Assembly: GCA_023443985.1 (NCBI GenBank)
Contig: JAEZSJ010000330.1
Span: 1 to 6,697 of the forward strand
DNA: 6,697 nt
Source: Verrucomicrobiota bacterium
Lineage (GTDB): Bacteria > Verrucomicrobiota > Verrucomicrobiia > Opitutales > Opitutaceae
Direction of reading: 5' to 3'
A program made the position numbers and the translations under genes. The notes below the pieces were generated by a model, which saw only the letters and a list, made by a program, of their open reading frames with translations, was not told the origin of the DNA and did no database searches. Shown here one piece after another: positions 6,491-6,697 of this stretch (positions are counted from its first letter, which is position 1; the number at the start of each line of letters is the position of its first letter).

Positions 6491-6697
6491 GCACGACCAC
6501 CCGCCAGCGACCACCGGCCGCGGCGCGCCCCCGCGGGCGACGCCCGGCGGATGCGGTCTGTCGGGTTGCCCCTGGCGGGCCCGCTCGCCTCCGTACCGCC
6601 CGGCGGCACGCCGCGGGCGCGGTCCGGCCGAATGTAACACATTGTATTACTTCCGCGGGTCCCGCCTCCGCGGCCGAGATTCGGGCGAATGTAACAT
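6487..6697 (+). CDS. Unrecognised open frame coupled to btuC, runs off window end
   Basis: From ATG 6487 the frame stays open to the last base (70 codons, no stop). The start sits behind a strong Shine-Dalgarno and shares ATGA with the btuC stop, which would normally announce btuD, the ATPase. The predicted protein does not look like an ABC ATPase. It begins MSTTTRQRPPAAARPRGRRP and continues Ala/Arg/Pro/Gly-rich without the early strands or a Walker A motif, which usually appears about 35-45 residues in. From about 6630 composition drops to AT-rich, with a palindrome and direct repeat inside the frame. Possibilities are a small unknown protein, an unusual N-terminal extension of BtuD, a decayed or frameshifted btuD start, or a non-coding stretch that is open by chance because high GC makes stops rare. 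A second frame is also open here, which weakens the coding claim. Confidence 0.25.
   Translation, partial: MSTTTRQRPPAAARPRGRRPADAVCRVAPGGPARLRTARRHAAGAVRPNVTHCITSAGPASAAEIRANVT
6630..6696. repeat. Direct repeat of GAATGTAACA, 57 bases apart
   Basis: GAATGTAACA occurs at 6630-6639 and again at 6687-6696. With flanking bases the match extends to CGG-x-CGAATGTAACA (14 of 15). The window ends one base after the second copy, so more copies may lie beyond. The short AT-rich words stand out sharply against the surrounding GC-rich DNA. Confidence 0.6.
6631..6650. promoter_or_regulatory. AT-rich overlapping palindromes, candidate operator
   Basis: Two overlapping inverted repeats share this block: AATGT-AAC-ACATT (6631-6643, perfect five-base arms) and the 17-base GTAACACATTGTATTAC (6634-6650, seven of eight arm positions symmetric). 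Such a site is typical of a dimeric regulator's operator in form, but no regulator or promoter can be assigned. Confidence 0.4.

Noticed and set aside
5471..6640. 389-codon open frame on the minus strand across btuC
   Set aside because: It is a shadow of btuC with Arg/Gln/His-rich sequence and no domain, signal peptide or convincing start context.
1..6697. tRNA, rRNA, CRISPR array or transposase
   Set aside because: Reading both strands showed no cloverleaf-like gene, no regularly spaced repeats beyond the two 10-base copies at the end, and no transposase or integrase motifs.

Overview
The window is GC-rich throughout and all recognisable genes lie on the + strand. A Gram-negative host is indicated by a TonB-dependent outer-membrane receptor and several exported (signal-peptide) proteins. 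The mix of an M29 aminopeptidase, an exported SGNH hydrolase and a protein with an SHD1-like N-terminus (a domain common in Planctomycetes and Verrucomicrobia) makes a verrucomicrobial host, perhaps Opitutaceae-like, my best guess. That assignment is inference, not proof.

Layout. Positions 1-221 hold the last 72 codons of an M29-family metallo-aminopeptidase. Positions 281-1027 encode an exported SGNH/GDSL hydrolase, followed by a hairpin. Positions 1121-2191 encode an exported protein with an SHD1-like segment, a cysteine-less thioredoxin-like middle and a TonB-C-like tail. Positions 2192-2672 are non-coding and hold a cobalamin (B12) riboswitch at about 2301-2512, then two hairpins that may form its expression platform. 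After that come btuB (2673-4496, outer-membrane receptor), a 156-base gap filled by a long nested hairpin (4515-4608), btuF (4653-5516, periplasmic binding protein) and btuC (5513-6490, inner-membrane permease). From 6487 to the end there is an open frame coupled to btuC that does not resemble the expected ATPase. Its last part contains an AT-rich palindrome and a short direct repeat.

How it works together. The right two-thirds is a vitamin B12 import system. BtuB with TonB energy brings cobalamin across the outer membrane, BtuF captures it in the periplasm, and BtuC passes it through the inner membrane with an ATPase (BtuD) that is not seen in the window. The riboswitch in the btuB leader would reduce expression when cobalamin is plentiful. 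btuF and btuC overlap by four bases (ATGA) and are probably translationally coupled. The large hairpin between btuB and btuF is the most distinctive unexplained element, and the missing btuD with the odd sequence after btuC is the second. The genes are recognisable families. I do not see a wholly new defence or mobile system here.
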